This document shows positions 26,184 through 38,795 of a stretch of 64,000 bases of DNA, piece by piece (the stretch's first letter is position 1; every line of letters starts with the position of its first letter). The DNA is from Streptomyces sp. Ru71 (GTDB taxonomy: Bacteria; Actinomycetota; Actinomycetes; Streptomycetales; Streptomycetaceae). The stretch is taken from NCBI RefSeq assembly GCF_002920535.1, contig NZ_PQSS01000004.1:124001-188000 (forward strand). The letters are read 5' to 3'. The translations under genes and the position numbers were made by a program. The notes beneath the pieces were generated by a model. It was not told the DNA's origin. It worked only from the letters and a program-made list of their open reading frames with translations, and did not search any database.

Positions 26184-26972
26184 ATGCCAGCAGTCATCAG
26201 CGCGTCCGGACTGGCGCGCACCTTCACGACCAAGCGCGGCCCCGTCGAGGCCGTGCGCGGTATCGACCTGACCGTCCACGAGGGCGAGATCCTCGGCTTC
26301 CTCGGCCCCAACGGCGCCGGGAAGACCACCACCCTGCGGATGCTGACCACCCTGCTGAAACCGACCGGCGGCACCGCCACCGTCGCCGGGCACGACCTGG
26401 CGACCGACCCGGTCGGCGTGCGCCGGGCCTGCGGTTACGTCGCCCAGTCCGGCGGCGTCGACCCGCAGATCGGCGTCCGGGAGGAGCTGGTCACGCAGGG
26501 GCGGATGTACCGGCTGACGAAGAGCGAAGCCGTCGCCCGCGCCGAAGAACTCGCCCGCGACCTGGGCCTCACCGAGCTGCTCGACCGCACCTGCGGAGCC
26601 CTGTCCGGCGGGCAGCGGCGGCGCCTCGACATCGCCATGGCCCTCACCCACCGCCCCCGCGTGCTCTTCCTCGACGAGCCGACCACCGGCCTCGACCCCG
26701 GCAGCCGCGCCGACCTGTGGGACCTGGTGCGCCGGCTGCGCGACGAGCACGGCACGACCGTCTTCCTGACCACGCACTACCTGGACGAGGCCGACGCCCT
26801 CTCGGACCGCCTGGTGATCGTCGACAAGGGCACGGTCGTCGCCGAGGGGACGCCGGGCGCGCTGAAGCTGCGGTACGGCGGCTCGATCGACGCCACCCTC
26901 CAGGACACCTTCCTCGCCATCACCGGCCGGGGGCCAGCCGCCCCGGCCGACGCCGCCCCGGTAGCCGTATAG
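26184..26972 (+). CDS. DrrA-like ABC exporter ATPase
   Basis: 262 residues. Walker A GPNGAGKTT (about 43-51), signature LSGGQRRRLD, Walker B VLFLDEPTTGLDP and the H-loop TTHYLDEAD. This is the daunorubicin-resistance (DrrA) type of ATPase working with an ABC-2 permease. ATG 26184 (MPAVISASGLARTF) is preferred over an in-frame start at 26139, which would fall in the operator region. The permease gene begins 10 bases downstream. Control by the divergent TetR is inferred. Confidence 0.92.
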   Translation: MPAVISASGLARTFTTKRGPVEAVRGIDLTVHEGEILGFLGPNGAGKTTTLRMLTTLLKPTGGTATVAGHDLATDPVGVRRACGYVAQSGGVDPQIGVREELVTQGRMYRLTKSEAVARAEELARDLGLTELLDRTCGALSGGQRRRLDIAMALTHRPRVLFLDEPTTGLDPGSRADLWDLVRRLRDEHGTTVFLTTHYLDEADALSDRLVIVDKGTVVAEGTPGALKLRYGGSIDATLQDTFLAITGRGPAAPADAAPVAV

Positions 26973-26982
26973 GACGCCACCG

Positions 26983-27732
26983 ATGCTGTTGCACGACACC
27001 GGCCTGATCTACGGCCGCTATCTGCGCCAGACCCTGCGCTCCCGCTTCGCGATGCTCTTCGGCGTGCTGATGCCGCTGCTGTACCTGCTGTTCTTCGGAC
27101 CGCTGCTCACCGATCTGCCGCTGGGCGGGAAGGGCAGCTCATGGCAGGTGCTGGTGCCTGGCCTGCTGCTCCAACTCGGCCTCTTCGGCGCCCTGTTCGC
27201 GGGCTTCATGATCATCCTGGAGAACGGCCAGGGCGTCGTCGAGCGGATGCGGGTCACCCCCGTCAGCCGGCTCGCGCTGCTGCTCGGCCGGGTGCTGCGG
27301 GACGCCACGGTGTTCGTCTTCCAGGCGGTGCTGCTGGTGCTGGCCGCACTGGTGATGGGGCTGCGGGCTCCCGTCCCCGGGGTGCTCATCGGCTTCGGCT
27401 TCGTCGCGCTGCTGACTCTGTCGCTGGCGTCGCTGTCGTACGCGGTGGCGATGAAGGTGCGCAGCCCGCAGGAGTTCGGGCCGCTGATCAACGCCGTCTC
27501 CATGCCGTCGATGCTGCTGTCCGGGCTGATGCTGCCGATGACCCTGGCTCCGGCCTGGCTGGACGTCCTGTCCCACTTCGTGCCGTTCCGCTACATGGTG
27601 GACGCCATGCGCGACGCCTACGTCGGCGAGTACGCCACCGCGCACATGCTGTACGGCGTCGTCGTCGCCGTCGGATTCGCGGCGCTCGCCGTGACAGTGG
27701 GCACACGAGTGTTCCGGAAGGCCGGGGCGTAA
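26983..27732 (+). CDS. DrrB-like ABC-2 permease
   Basis: 249 residues with six predicted membrane helices. It begins MLLHDTGLIYGRYLRQTLRS and contains the ABC-2 signature region SMPSMLLSGLMLPMTLAPAWL before the last helices (about 165-205). It pairs with the ATPase 10 bases upstream to form an exporter, likely for a drug or lipid. AGGA precedes the ATG by about 10 bases. Confidence 0.92.
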   Translation: MLLHDTGLIYGRYLRQTLRSRFAMLFGVLMPLLYLLFFGPLLTDLPLGGKGSSWQVLVPGLLLQLGLFGALFAGFMIILENGQGVVERMRVTPVSRLALLLGRVLRDATVFVFQAVLLVLAALVMGLRAPVPGVLIGFGFVALLTLSLASLSYAVAMKVRSPQEFGPLINAVSMPSMLLSGLMLPMTLAPAWLDVLSHFVPFRYMVDAMRDAYVGEYATAHMLYGVVVAVGFAALAVTVGTRVFRKAGA

Positions 27733-27745
27733 CTACGCTGGCCGC

Positions 27746-28318
27746 ATGGTCAATCTGACGCGCATCTACACGAGGACCGGCGACAAGGGCACCACCGCCC
27801 TGGGCGACATGAGCCGGGTCCCCAAGACCGACCTGCGCATCTCCGCGTACGCCGACGCCAACGAGGCCAACGCGGTGATCGGCACGGCGATCGCGCTGGG
27901 CAACCTCGACCAGGAGATCGTCAAGGTCCTCACCCGCGTCCAGAACGACCTGTTCGACGTGGGCGCGGACCTGTCGACGCCGGTCGTGGAGAACCCGGAG
28001 TTCCCGCCGCTCAGGGTCGAGCAGTTCTACATCGACCGGCTGGAGGCGGACTGCGACCGCTTCAACGAGCAACTGGAGAAGCTGCGCTCCTTCATCCTCC
28101 CGGGCGGCACCCCGGGCGCGGCGCTCCTCCACCAGGCCTGCACGGTCGTACGCCGCGCCGAGCGCTCGACGTGGGCGGCCCTGGAGGTCCACGGCGACAT
28201 CATGAACCCCCTGACGGCGACCTACCTCAACCGCCTCTCGGACCTCCTGTTCATCCTGGCCCGCACGGCCAACAAGGAGACCGGTGACGTGCTGTGGGTG
28301 CCGGGCGGCGAACGCTGA
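27746..28318 (+). CDS. PduO-type cob(I)alamin adenosyltransferase
   Basis: 190 residues. The N-terminal ATP-binding signature TRTGDKGTTALGD (about 8-20) is intact, as are SAYADANEANAVIG and the C-terminal RRAERS ... YLNRLSDLLFILAR helix characteristic of PduO-type enzymes. It transfers the adenosyl group of ATP to reduced cob(I)alamin, making coenzyme B12 for mutases and class II ribonucleotide reductase. It lies 13 bases after the ABC permease, yet is probably independent of the exporter in function. Convergent with the membrane protein at 28323. Confidence 0.95.
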   Translation: MVNLTRIYTRTGDKGTTALGDMSRVPKTDLRISAYADANEANAVIGTAIALGNLDQEIVKVLTRVQNDLFDVGADLSTPVVENPEFPPLRVEQFYIDRLEADCDRFNEQLEKLRSFILPGGTPGAALLHQACTVVRRAERSTWAALEVHGDIMNPLTATYLNRLSDLLFILARTANKETGDVLWVPGGER

Positions 28319-28322
28319 GCCC

Positions 28323-28868
28323 TCAGTCGGACCGGGCGGGCGCCTTCTTCGGGAACAGCGTGTAGCTCGCGGCGATCAGGGCGTTGATGCCGATCACCCA
28401 GAGCATCCGTGTCTGCCACACCCGCAGCGAGCCGGTGTCACCGTCGTCGCCGACGTACCAGACCGCCGCCTGGAGCAGGGCCAGCGCGACCACGGAGGCG
28501 AGGATCCAGCGGCCCGCGACCTTCCACTCGTGGACGGCGCGGGCCGTGCCGTACTTCGGGGGGCGTGCCGGCGGCGGGCCGTCCGCGAAGCGGTGGGCGA
28601 ACCTGGCGTCGGCCCACTTGATCGTCGCGTGTCCGAGGCCCGCCGTGAAGCCGATGTACACCGCCGCGAGACCGTGCCGCCAGTTCGGCTCGGCGCCGTT
28701 CTTCAGGTCGATCGCGGTGACGGCGAACAGCACCACCTCCAGCAGCGGCTCGCACAGCAGCAGCGCGAGAGAGGTGCGCGGCATCCGCAGCAGGTAGCGC
28801 GTGGCCAGTCCGGCCGCCAGCAGCACCCAGAAGGCCACCTCGCAGGCGATGACCAACCCGACGATCAC
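28323..28868 (-). CDS. Conserved four-helix membrane protein
   Basis: 181 residues from a GTG at 28866-28868 with GAGGAG 7 bases upstream. Hydrophobic helices near 1-25, 33-53, 118-140 and 150-172 surround a loop with DLKNGAEPNWRHGLAAVYIG and a cytoplasmic-type segment PPKYGTARAVHEWKV. No enzymatic motif is recognised. The family is conserved next to the cobalamin adenosyltransferase gene in Streptomyces. Function unknown. Confidence 0.8.
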   Translation of the reverse strand: MIVGLVIACEVAFWVLLAAGLATRYLLRMPRTSLALLLCEPLLEVVLFAVTAIDLKNGAEPNWRHGLAAVYIGFTAGLGHATIKWADARFAHRFADGPPPARPPKYGTARAVHEWKVAGRWILASVVALALLQAAVWYVGDDGDTGSLRVWQTRMLWVIGINALIAASYTLFPKKAPARSD

Positions 28869-29021
28869 GGTTCGCTCCTCTCGCTCACCCCTCCAGGGTT
28901 CCGTGGCCCCGCGCCGGTTTCGTCGTCGCCGGTGACGATCTCGCGGTACATCGAAAGATGCAGTCCAGGACCCTGCCCGGGGTGCACGCGCAGGGGGTGC
29001 CGGCCGTGTTGGATGGGCACC

Positions 29022-30195
29022 ATGGCCGTACGACTGTCCCGCCCGCACCCGTTCGACCGCCGGGTGGCACTGTGCGGGCTGCTGGGCGGCCTGCTGCTGT
29101 GGGGGATCGGCCTGGGCAACCGGGACGCCGCCGAACCGAACGCGCTCCTCGACGGCCGCTGGCCGATCCTGCCACCGCTGGTGGTGATGGCCGGCTGCGA
29201 ACTGCTGCGGCGGTCCGCGCCCCGCACCGCGCTGCTCGTCGGCACGGCCGCGCTGGCCGCCGACACCCTGACCCAGGGGAACCTGGCGACCGTCCTCATG
29301 TTCACGGACGTGATGTACGCGGCCGTCCTGTACGGCCCGGCCGCCTCCGCACGCCGCATCCTGTGGATCACCGGACTGGTCACCGCGGCCGCGACCCTGG
29401 TGCCGCTCGCCGTCTGGCGAATGCCGGAGGCGGTGCTGATCGGTGTGCTCACCGGCATCGTGACCTTCGGGCCCGCCTCCACCGGCTGGATCGTCCGCAA
29501 CCACCGCGACGCCGCCGAGGCCGCCCGGCTGCGCGCCGAGCAGACGGCGCTGCTGGCCGAGATGGACCGGGCCCAGGCCGTCACCGCCGAGCGCGCGCGG
29601 ATGGCACGGGAGCTGCACGACCTGGTCGCGGGCCCATCTGTCCGCCATCGCCATCCACTCCACCGCCGCCCTGTCCATCGACGACCCGGCGACCACCCGG
29701 CAGGCGCTGGCCGTCATCCGGGAGAACAGCGTCGACGGGCTGGCCGAGATGCGGCGGCTGATCGGCATCCTGCGCGACGGCAGCGGCGACGACGAACCGG
29801 CCGCCGCCCCGACCGTCGACGGACTCGGCGCACTGGTCGACGGTGCCCGCGCCAACGGCCTCGACGTCCGCCTGGACGCGCGGCACGGTCCCCTGCCCGT
29901 GCCTGTCGGCCTCGCCGCCTACCGGATCGTGCAGGAGTCCCTCACCAACGCCCTCAAACACGCCTCCCCCGGCCCCGTCACCGTCGCCCTGACGCGCCGG
30001 GACGGCCGCCTGGACGTCGGCGTGACCAGCCCCTACGACGGGCCCGCCGGTCCCCGCGCACCCGGCTCCGGGGCCGGGCTCGTCGGCATGCGGGAGCGGG
30101 CGTCGCTGCTGGGCGGCACCTTCCAGGCGGGTCCCGAGGGCGCCGTCTGGGTCGTACGGGCGATGCTGCCCCTGCCGGAAGGAGACCACCAGTGA
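29022..30195 (+). pseudogene. Sensor histidine kinase (NarX/DesK type) with +1 frameshift
   Basis: ATG 29022 opens four to five membrane helices (about 15-165), then a dimerisation/H-box segment ARMARELHDLVAG with phospho-acceptor H199. Directly after it, at 29633-29635, a CCC run appears one base too long: the printed frame reads AGPSVRH, while dropping one C gives AGHLSAIAIHSTAALS and joins the HATPase half (VQESLTNALKHA, GAGLVGMRERA) ending at 30195. The repaired protein is about 390 residues. The stop overlaps the response-regulator start (GTGA). Either a genuine inactivating mutation or a homopolymer sequencing error. Confidence 0.82.
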
Positions 30196-30833
30196 TCCGT
30201 GTCCTCGTCGCCGAGGACCAGTCCGCCGTGCGCGCCGGGCTGGTGCTCATCCTGCGCAGCGCGTCCGGCATCGAGGTGGTCGGGGAGGCGGAGGACGGGG
30301 AGCGGGCGGTGGCCCTGGCCCGGGAGCTGCGCCCGGACGTGGTCCTGATGGACGTTCAGATGCCGCGGCTGGACGGGGTGGCGGCGACCCGTCGGGTCGT
30401 GGCCGAGGGGCTCGCGGACGTGCTCGTGCTGACCACCTTCGACCTCGACGCGTACGTCTTCGGCGCGCTGCGCGCGGGCGCGGCCGGGTTCCTGCTGAAG
30501 AACACCGAGGCCAAGGACCTGATCGAGGCGGTGCGCACGGTGGCCCGGGGCGAGGGCATCGTCGCGCCCGCGGTGACCCGGCGGCTCATCGCCGAGTTCG
30601 CCGCGCGGCCGGCCCGCGGGACGGGCGCGGATCCGGCCGTTCTCGACTCCCTCACCCGGCGCGAGCGCGAGGTGCTCTCCTGCCTCGGCGAGGGGCTGTC
30701 GAACGCGGGGATCGCCGAGCGGCTGGACATGGCCGAGGCGACCGTGAAGACGCACGTCAGCCGCCTGCTGGGGAAGCTGGAGCTGCGCAGCCGGGTGCAA
30801 GCGGCGGTGCTGGCGCAGGAGTTGGGGATCTGA
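30192..30833 (+). CDS. NarL/FixJ-type response regulator
   Basis: 213 residues, GTG start overlapping the kinase stop by four bases. The receiver domain has acidic residues ED (8-9), phospho-acceptor D54 (VVLMDVQMP), the Thr of VLTTFD and the Lys of LLKNTEA. The C-terminal LuxR-type HTH runs LTRREREVLSCLGEGLSNAG, then TVKTHVSRLLGKL. It would be phosphorylated by the kinase encoded upstream, which is frameshifted in this sequence. Targets unknown. Confidence 0.95.
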   Translation: MIRVLVAEDQSAVRAGLVLILRSASGIEVVGEAEDGERAVALARELRPDVVLMDVQMPRLDGVAATRRVVAEGLADVLVLTTFDLDAYVFGALRAGAAGFLLKNTEAKDLIEAVRTVARGEGIVAPAVTRRLIAEFAARPARGTGADPAVLDSLTRREREVLSCLGEGLSNAGIAERLDMAEATVKTHVSRLLGKLELRSRVQAAVLAQELGI

Positions 30834-30861
30834 CAGCAGCCGCATCCGGCGGAATGTCAAC

Positions 30862-30894
30862 TGGTCCAGACCTATTGACCCTTGGTCCAGACCT
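30862..30894 (+). promoter_or_regulatory. Chitinase promoter direct repeats
   Basis: Two perfect 12-bp copies of TGGTCCAGACCT at 30862-30873 and 30883-30894, start-to-start distance 21 bp, about two helical turns. Paired repeats of this kind overlap Streptomyces chitinase promoters and mediate chitin induction and glucose repression. Each copy also resembles a DasR site (TGGTCTAGACCA). Confidence 0.88.
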
Positions 30895-30969
30895 TTCTAT
30901 TCTCGCGGCACCGTGGGCGTGAAGGCTCAGTCATGCCCCTGACATCCCCACATACAGAGGAGGCGCAGC

Positions 30970-32793
<1,824 letters not shown>

Positions 32794-32810
32794 GACCTGC
32801 CAGAAAGCTC

Positions 32811-33257
32811 CTAAGCGACATTGACGCGCTGACCGGGCGGGGCTGCTTCCAGCCACGCGAGGAATCCGGTCAGCGCGTCTTCGCTCATCGCCAGTTCGAG
32901 GCGGGTCCCCTGATGGACACAGGCGAGGATCACCGCGTCGGACAGCAGTGCCAGCTCCTCCTCGCCCTCGGGCAGCCGGCGGCCGGCCACCTCGATGGAG
33001 GCGCGCTCCAGCACGCGGCGCGGACGCGGGGAGTAGGAGAAGACCCGGAACCACGCCACCCGGTCACCGCTGTACCGGGCCACACCGTACGACCAGCCCT
33101 TGCCGCTGGTGTCGGGTTTCTCCGCCACCTCCCAGCGCAGGCTGCAGTCGAAGGTGCCCCCGGAGCGCTGGATCAGCCTGCGCCGCAGACCGAAGACGAA
33201 CAGACCCAGCACCACGAGGGCAACGACGATTCCGCACACAGTCAGAGCGAGGACCAT
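32811..33257 (-). CDS. DUF2550 membrane-anchored protein
   Basis: 148 residues: an N-terminal transmembrane helix (ALTVCGIVVALVVLGLFVFG) then a cytoplasmic beta-rich domain with FDCSLRW and YGVARYSGDRVAWFRVFSYS, the DUF2550 pattern found directly after atpC in actinobacteria. It lies in the same direction as the atp operon but beyond its strong terminator at 33315-33362, so probably has its own or read-through transcription. Function unknown. Confidence 0.9.
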   Translation of the reverse strand: MVLALTVCGIVVALVVLGLFVFGLRRRLIQRSGGTFDCSLRWEVAEKPDTSGKGWSYGVARYSGDRVAWFRVFSYSPRPRRVLERASIEVAGRRLPEGEEELALLSDAVILACVHQGTRLELAMSEDALTGFLAWLEAAPPGQRVNVA

Positions 33258-33314
33258 CGACTACCGACCTCCTCGACTCCTAGGTAACGGAACGGAAAAA
33301 ACTTCCAGATCTGC

Positions 33315-33362
33315 CTCAGCCGCGGTCGGCTCCGGATCACTCCGGTGCCGACCGCGGCTGAG
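33315..33362 (-). terminator. ATP synthase operon terminator
   Basis: 16-bp perfect outer stem (CTCAGCCGCGGTCGGC at 33315-33330; complement at 33347-33362) with a 5-bp inner stem (CCGGA/TCCGG) capped by TCAC. It lies 28 bases past the atpC stop. Confidence 0.85.
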
Positions 33363-33389
33363 TAGGTCATCGTCAGGCGTGCTCGCTTC

Positions 33390-33764
33390 TCAGCGCGCCG
33401 CCGCCGCACGCAGTCGTACGTCCGCGCGGCGCTGAGCGGAGGCGTCGCCCTCCGCCTTCGCGCGCTCAAGCTCACGCTCGACACGCTGGACGTCGATCTC
33501 GTCGGACAGCTCGGCGATCTCCGCGAGCAGGGACAGCTTGTTGTCGGCGAACGAGACGAAACCGCCGTGCACCGCGGCGACGACCGTCCCTCCCTCGCTC
33601 GTCCGGATGGTCACCGGGCCCGACTCCAGCACACCGAGCAGCGGCTGGTGACCGGGCATGACGCCGATGTCGCCGGACGTGGTGCGCGCGACGACCAGGG
33701 TGGCCTCACCGGACCAGACCTGGCGGTCGGCAGCGACCAGCTCGACGTGCAGCTCAGCAGCCAA
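33390..33764 (-). CDS. atpC: ATP synthase epsilon subunit
   Basis: 124 residues. N-terminal beta-sandwich (LHVELVAADRQVWSGEATLV, then GDIGVMPGHQPLLGVLESG) and a C-terminal helical hairpin rich in Glu/Arg/Ala (VERELERAKAEGDASAQRRA). Part of the central stalk of F1 with an inhibitory C-terminus. TTG start at 33762-33764 supported by GAGGAG 7 bases upstream. It is 112 bases downstream of atpD, the gap containing two hairpins, which may lower its expression relative to beta. Confidence 0.96.
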   Translation of the reverse strand: MAAELHVELVAADRQVWSGEATLVVARTTSGDIGVMPGHQPLLGVLESGPVTIRTSEGGTVVAAVHGGFVSFADNKLSLLAEIAELSDEIDVQRVERELERAKAEGDASAQRRADVRLRAAAAR

Positions 33765-33783
33765 GGGTGGCTCCTCGGGTCAC

Positions 33784-33861
33784 CACCCGGCGGGAGTGCC
33801 GGGTGTTGGGGTCAATTCTAAGGGGCGTGAGTGAGGGGGCGGGACGTGCCCGCCCCCTCAC
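33784..33861 (-). promoter_or_regulatory. Two hairpins in the atpD-atpC gap
   Basis: Hairpin one: 13-bp perfect stem GTGAGGGGGCGGG (33831-33843) with its complement at 33849-33861 and a 5-base loop, 15 bases past the atpD stop. Hairpin two: 8-bp stem CACCCGGC (33784-33791) with 33798-33805, near the atpC ribosome-binding site. No U-tract follows, so attenuation, RNA processing or mRNA stability is more likely than full termination. Confidence 0.6.
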
Positions 33862-33876
33862 CCGAACTCAGGGAGT

Positions 33877-35313
<1,437 letters not shown>

Positions 35314-36231
35314 TTATCGGTCACTCCCCGCGGTCGCGTCGGCCAGGGCGCTCGCGCCACCGACGATCTCGCTGATTTCCTGGGTGATTTCGGCCTGACG
35401 GGCCGCGTTGGCAAGACGGGAGAGCGTGTTGATCAGCTCGCCCGCGTTGTCGGTGGCCGACTTCATCGCGCGCCGCGTGGCGGCGTGCTTCGAAGCGGCC
35501 GACTGGAGCAGCGCGTTGTAGATGCGGCTCTCCACATAGCGCGGCAGCAGGGCGTCGAGGACGTCCTCCGCCGAGGGCTCGAAGTCGTACAGCGGCAGGA
35601 TCTCGCCCTGCGGCTTCGCCTCCTTGGCGACCTCTTCGAGACGCAGCGGAAGCAGCCGGGCGTCGAGCGCCGTCTGCGTCATCATCGAGACGAACTCGGT
35701 GAAGACGATGTGGAGCTCGTCCACACCACCCTCGGCCGTGTCCTTCTCGATCGCCTCGATCAGGGGCGCCGCGACCTTCTTGGCGTCCGCGTACGACGGC
35801 TCGTCGGTGAAGCCCGTCCACGACTCCGCGACCTTGCGCTCACGGAAGTTGTAGTGGGCGACACCGCGCCGGCCGACGATGTACGTGTCGACCTGCTTGC
35901 CCTCGCGCTCCAGGCGCTCGGTCAGCTGCTCCGCCGCCTTGATGGCGTTGGAGTTGAAGGCGCCGGCCAGACCGCGGTCGCTCGTGAGGAGCAGGACCGC
36001 GGCACGGCTCGGGTTGTCCGCCTCGGTGGTGAGCGGGTGCTTGGTGTTCGAACCCGTACCGACCGCCGTGACCGCGCGCGTCAGCTCGGTCGCGTAGGGA
36101 GTGGAGGCCGCCACCTTGCGCTGCGCCTTGACGACGCGCGAGGCGGCGATCATCTCCATCGCCTTCGTGATCTTCTTGGTCGCGGTGACGGATCGGATGC
36201 GACGCTTGTAGACCCGGAGCTGGGCTCCCAT
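35314..36231 (-). CDS. atpG: ATP synthase gamma subunit
   Basis: 305 residues. N-terminal coiled-coil helix [20 protein letters not shown] and C-terminal helix [28 protein letters not shown] form the rotor shaft; [11 protein letters not shown] is the conserved central motif. It follows atpA by 20 bases and abuts atpD. Confidence 0.97.
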   Translation of the reverse strand: MGAQLRVYKRRIRSVTATKKITKAMEMIAASRVVKAQRKVAASTPYATELTRAVTAVGTGSNTKHPLTTEADNPSRAAVLLLTSDRGLAGAFNSNAIKAAEQLTERLEREGKQVDTYIVGRRGVAHYNFRERKVAESWTGFTDEPSYADAKKVAAPLIEAIEKDTAEGGVDELHIVFTEFVSMMTQTALDARLLPLRLEEVAKEAKPQGEILPLYDFEPSAEDVLDALLPRYVESRIYNALLQSAASKHAATRRAMKSATDNAGELINTLSRLANAARQAEITQEISEIVGGASALADATAGSDR

Positions 36232-36251
36232 GAGTCAGGTCCTTCCTTACG

Positions 36252-37841
36252 TCACTTGGCGGCGGACGGGGCGTCCTCGCCGAGCAGCTTGCCGTCCGAG
36301 GTCTCGAACTGCTTCTTGAACTCGGCGATGGCGTCGGCGACGGCACCGAGGGTGTCGTCGGACATCTTGCCGCCCTCGCGGATGGAGGTCATGAGGCCCT
36401 GCTCCTTGCGGTGCAGGTACTCCAGCAGCTCCTTCTCGAAGCGGCGGATGTCGGCGACCGGGACGTCGTCCATCTTGCCGGTGGTGCCGGCCCACACGGA
36501 GACGACCTGGTCCTCGGTGGACATCGGCTGGTACTGGTCCTGCTTCAGCAGCTCGACCATGCGCTGACCGCGCTCCAGCTGGGCCTTGGACGCGGCGTCC
36601 AGGTCGGAACCGAAGGCGGCGAACGCCTCCAGCTCACGGAACTGGGCGAGGTCCACGCGCAGACGGCCGGAGACCTGCTTCATGGCCTTGTGCTGCGCGG
36701 AGCCACCGACACGGGAGACGGAGATACCGACGTTCAGGGCCGGGCGCTGACCGGCGTTGAACAGGTCGGACTCCAGGAAGCACTGGCCGTCGGTGATGGA
36801 GATGACGTTGGTCGGGATGAACGCCGAGACGTCGTTGGCCTTGGTCTCGACGATCGGCAGACCGGTCATCGAGCCCGCGCCCATCTCGTCGGAGAGCTTC
36901 GCGCAGCGCTCCAGCAGACGGGAGTGCAGGTAGAAGACGTCACCCGGGTAGGCCTCACGGCCCGGCGGGCGGCGCAGCAGCAGGGACACGGCGCGGTAGG
37001 CGTCGGCCTGCTTCGACAGGTCGTCGAAGATGATCAGGACGTGCTTGCCCTGGTACATCCAGTGCTGGCCGATGGCGGAACCGGTGTAGGGCGCCAGGTA
37101 CTTGAAGCCGGCCGGGTCCGACGCCGGGGCGGCGACGATGGTCGTGTACTCCAGCGCGCCGTTCTCCTCCAGCGCGCGGCGGACCGACGCGATGGTGGAG
37201 CCCTTCTGGCCGATGGCGACGTAGATGCAGCGGACCTGCTTCTTCGGGTCGCCCGAGCGCCAGTTGTCGCGCTGGTTGATGATCGTGTCGACGGCCAGCG
37301 CGGTCTTGCCGGTCTGACGGTCACCGATGATCAGCTGACGCTGACCGCGGCCGATCGGGGTCATCGCGTCGACGGCCTTGTAGCCGGTCTCCATCGGCTC
37401 GTGCACCGACTTGCGCTGCATGACCGTGGGGGCCTGCAGCTCAAGGGCGCGGCGGCCGTCGGTCTCGATCTCGCCGAGGCCGTCGATCGGGTTGCCGAGC
37501 GGGTCGACGACACGGCCGAGGTAGCCCTCGCCGACCGCGACGGAGAGGACCTCACCGGTGCGGGTGACCGGCTGCCCCTCCTCGATGCCGCTGAACTCGC
37601 CGAGGACGATGGCACCGATCTCGCGCTCCTCAAGGTTGAGGGCGAGGCCGAGGGTGCCGTCCTCGAACTTCAGCAGTTCGTTGGCCATGGCCGAGGGCAG
37701 GCCCTCGACCTTCGCGATGCCGTCGCCGGCAAGGGTGACCGTACCGACCTCCTCGCGCGAGGCCGCGTCCGGCTTGTACGACTGGACGAAGGTCTCCAGT
37801 GCGTCCCGGATCTCCTCCGGCCGGATCGTGAGCTCCGCCAT
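36252..37841 (-). CDS. atpA: ATP synthase alpha subunit
   Basis: 529 residues from the ATG at 37839-37841 ([16 protein letters not shown]). P-loop GDRQTGKT at 173-180; [16 protein letters not shown] and the arginine finger region VSRVGGSAQ are present. It forms the regulatory nucleotide sites and completes the catalytic ones. An in-frame upstream ATG at 37919 would add a non-family extension and is rejected. The 132-base gap from atpH carries a hairpin. Confidence 0.98.
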   Translation of the reverse strand: MAELTIRPEEIRDALETFVQSYKPDAASREEVGTVTLAGDGIAKVEGLPSAMANELLKFEDGTLGLALNLEEREIGAIVLGEFSGIEEGQPVTRTGEVLSVAVGEGYLGRVVDPLGNPIDGLGEIETDGRRALELQAPTVMQRKSVHEPMETGYKAVDAMTPIGRGQRQLIIGDRQTGKTALAVDTIINQRDNWRSGDPKKQVRCIYVAIGQKGSTIASVRRALEENGALEYTTIVAAPASDPAGFKYLAPYTGSAIGQHWMYQGKHVLIIFDDLSKQADAYRAVSLLLRRPPGREAYPGDVFYLHSRLLERCAKLSDEMGAGSMTGLPIVETKANDVSAFIPTNVISITDGQCFLESDLFNAGQRPALNVGISVSRVGGSAQHKAMKQVSGRLRVDLAQFRELEAFAAFGSDLDAASKAQLERGQRMVELLKQDQYQPMSTEDQVVSVWAGTTGKMDDVPVADIRRFEKELLEYLHRKEQGLMTSIREGGKMSDDTLGAVADAIAEFKKQFETSDGKLLGEDAPSAAK

Positions 37842-37889
37842 CTGGGTTCCCTGCTCTCCTTGTTGGGCCCGAAGTTTCACTTTGGGGGT

Positions 37890-37906
37890 CTGGGGGCGAC
37901 CCCCAG
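37890..37906 (-). promoter_or_regulatory. Hairpin in the atpH-atpA gap
   Basis: 7-bp perfect stem CTGGGGG CGA CCCCCAG in the 132-base leader of atpA, about 50 bases upstream of its ATG. There is no U-tract. It may be an mRNA-processing or partial-attenuation element; the long gap contrasts with the overlapping or abutting neighbours. Confidence 0.5.
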
Positions 37907-37973
37907 GAATCCTCTGCACGGCCCAACCAGGGCCGTAAGTACGTACTGCTTTTGTCGCGATGTCGCGTTGCTG

Positions 37974-38795
37974 CTAGCTCGCCATGCGGCGCGCGGCGTC
38001 TTCCAGCCGGTCCGCGAGGGAGCCGTTGATGACCTCGTCACCGACCTGCACCCGGATCCCGCCGAGGACCTCGGGGTCCACGTCGAGGTTGAGGTGCATC
38101 CGACGGCCGTAGAGCTTGGACAGAGCCGCGCCGAGGCGCTGCTTCTGGCCGTCGCTCAGCGGCACCGCCGAGGTGACGACGGCGACCGTGCGGTCCCGGC
38201 GGTCGGCGGCGAGCTTGGACAGGGACTCCAGTCCCGCTTCCAGGCTACGTCCCCGCGGCGCGGTCACAAGGCGCGTCACCAGACGCTCGGTGGTGGGCTT
38301 GGCGCGACCGCCGAGCAGGCTGCGCAGCAGCTCGCCCTTGGCCGGCGTGCCCGCCTTGCGGTTGGTCAGCGCGGCGCGCAGCTCGGTGCTGGAGGAGATG
38401 ATCCGGCCGAACCGGAACAGCTCGTCCTCGACGTCGTCGAGCGTGCCCGAACGCTGGGCGGCGGTGAGGTCGGCGATGTCCGCCAGCTCCTCAAGCGTGT
38501 CCACCAGGTCCCGGGACTGCGACCAGCGGGAGCGGACCAGACCGGCCACCAGGTCGGCGGTCTCGCCGCTGACCTGGGTGCCGAGCAGGCGCTGGACCAG
38601 CTCGGCCTTGGCCTCACCGGCCTGCGCCGGGTCGGTGAGGACCCGACGCAGCGACACCTCGCGGTCGAGCAGCGCGGTGACGGCGGCCAGCTCGTCGGCG
38701 AGCTTCGCCGGGTCCACTGCCGTGTTGTCCGTCAGCGCGTCCAGACGCTCGCGTGCGGCGACCAGGGCCTCGCGGCTCGCTCCGTGCGCGGTCAT
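37974..38795 (-). CDS. atpH: ATP synthase delta subunit
   Basis: 273 residues, longer than the about 180-residue E. coli protein; an extended form is usual in actinobacteria. The C-terminal OSCP signature YGRRMHLNLDVDPEVLGGIR is clear. It links the b stator to alpha3beta3. The ATG overlaps the atpF stop (ATGA, 38792-38795). Confidence 0.96.
   Translation of the reverse strand: MTAHGASREALVAARERLDALTDNTAVDPAKLADELAAVTALLDREVSLRRVLTDPAQAGEAKAELVQRLLGTQVSGETADLVAGLVRSRWSQSRDLVDTLEELADIADLTAAQRSGTLDDVEDELFRFGRIISSSTELRAALTNRKAGTPAKGELLRSLLGGRAKPTTERLVTRLVTAPRGRSLEAGLESLSKLAADRRDRTVAVVTSAVPLSDGQKQRLGAALSKLYGRRMHLNLDVDPEVLGGIRVQVGDEVINGSLADRLEDAARRMAS

Noticed and set aside
28284..30833. A single 849-codon frame joining kinase and response regulator
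   Set aside because: It is not a fusion: the frame passes out of the kinase at the +1 shift near 29634, crosses non-coding frame, and meets the regulator by chance; the true junction is the GTGA overlap at 30192.
37842..37919. Upstream start for atpA
   Set aside because: It would add 26 residues foreign to the family; the ATG at 37841 gives the standard N-terminus.
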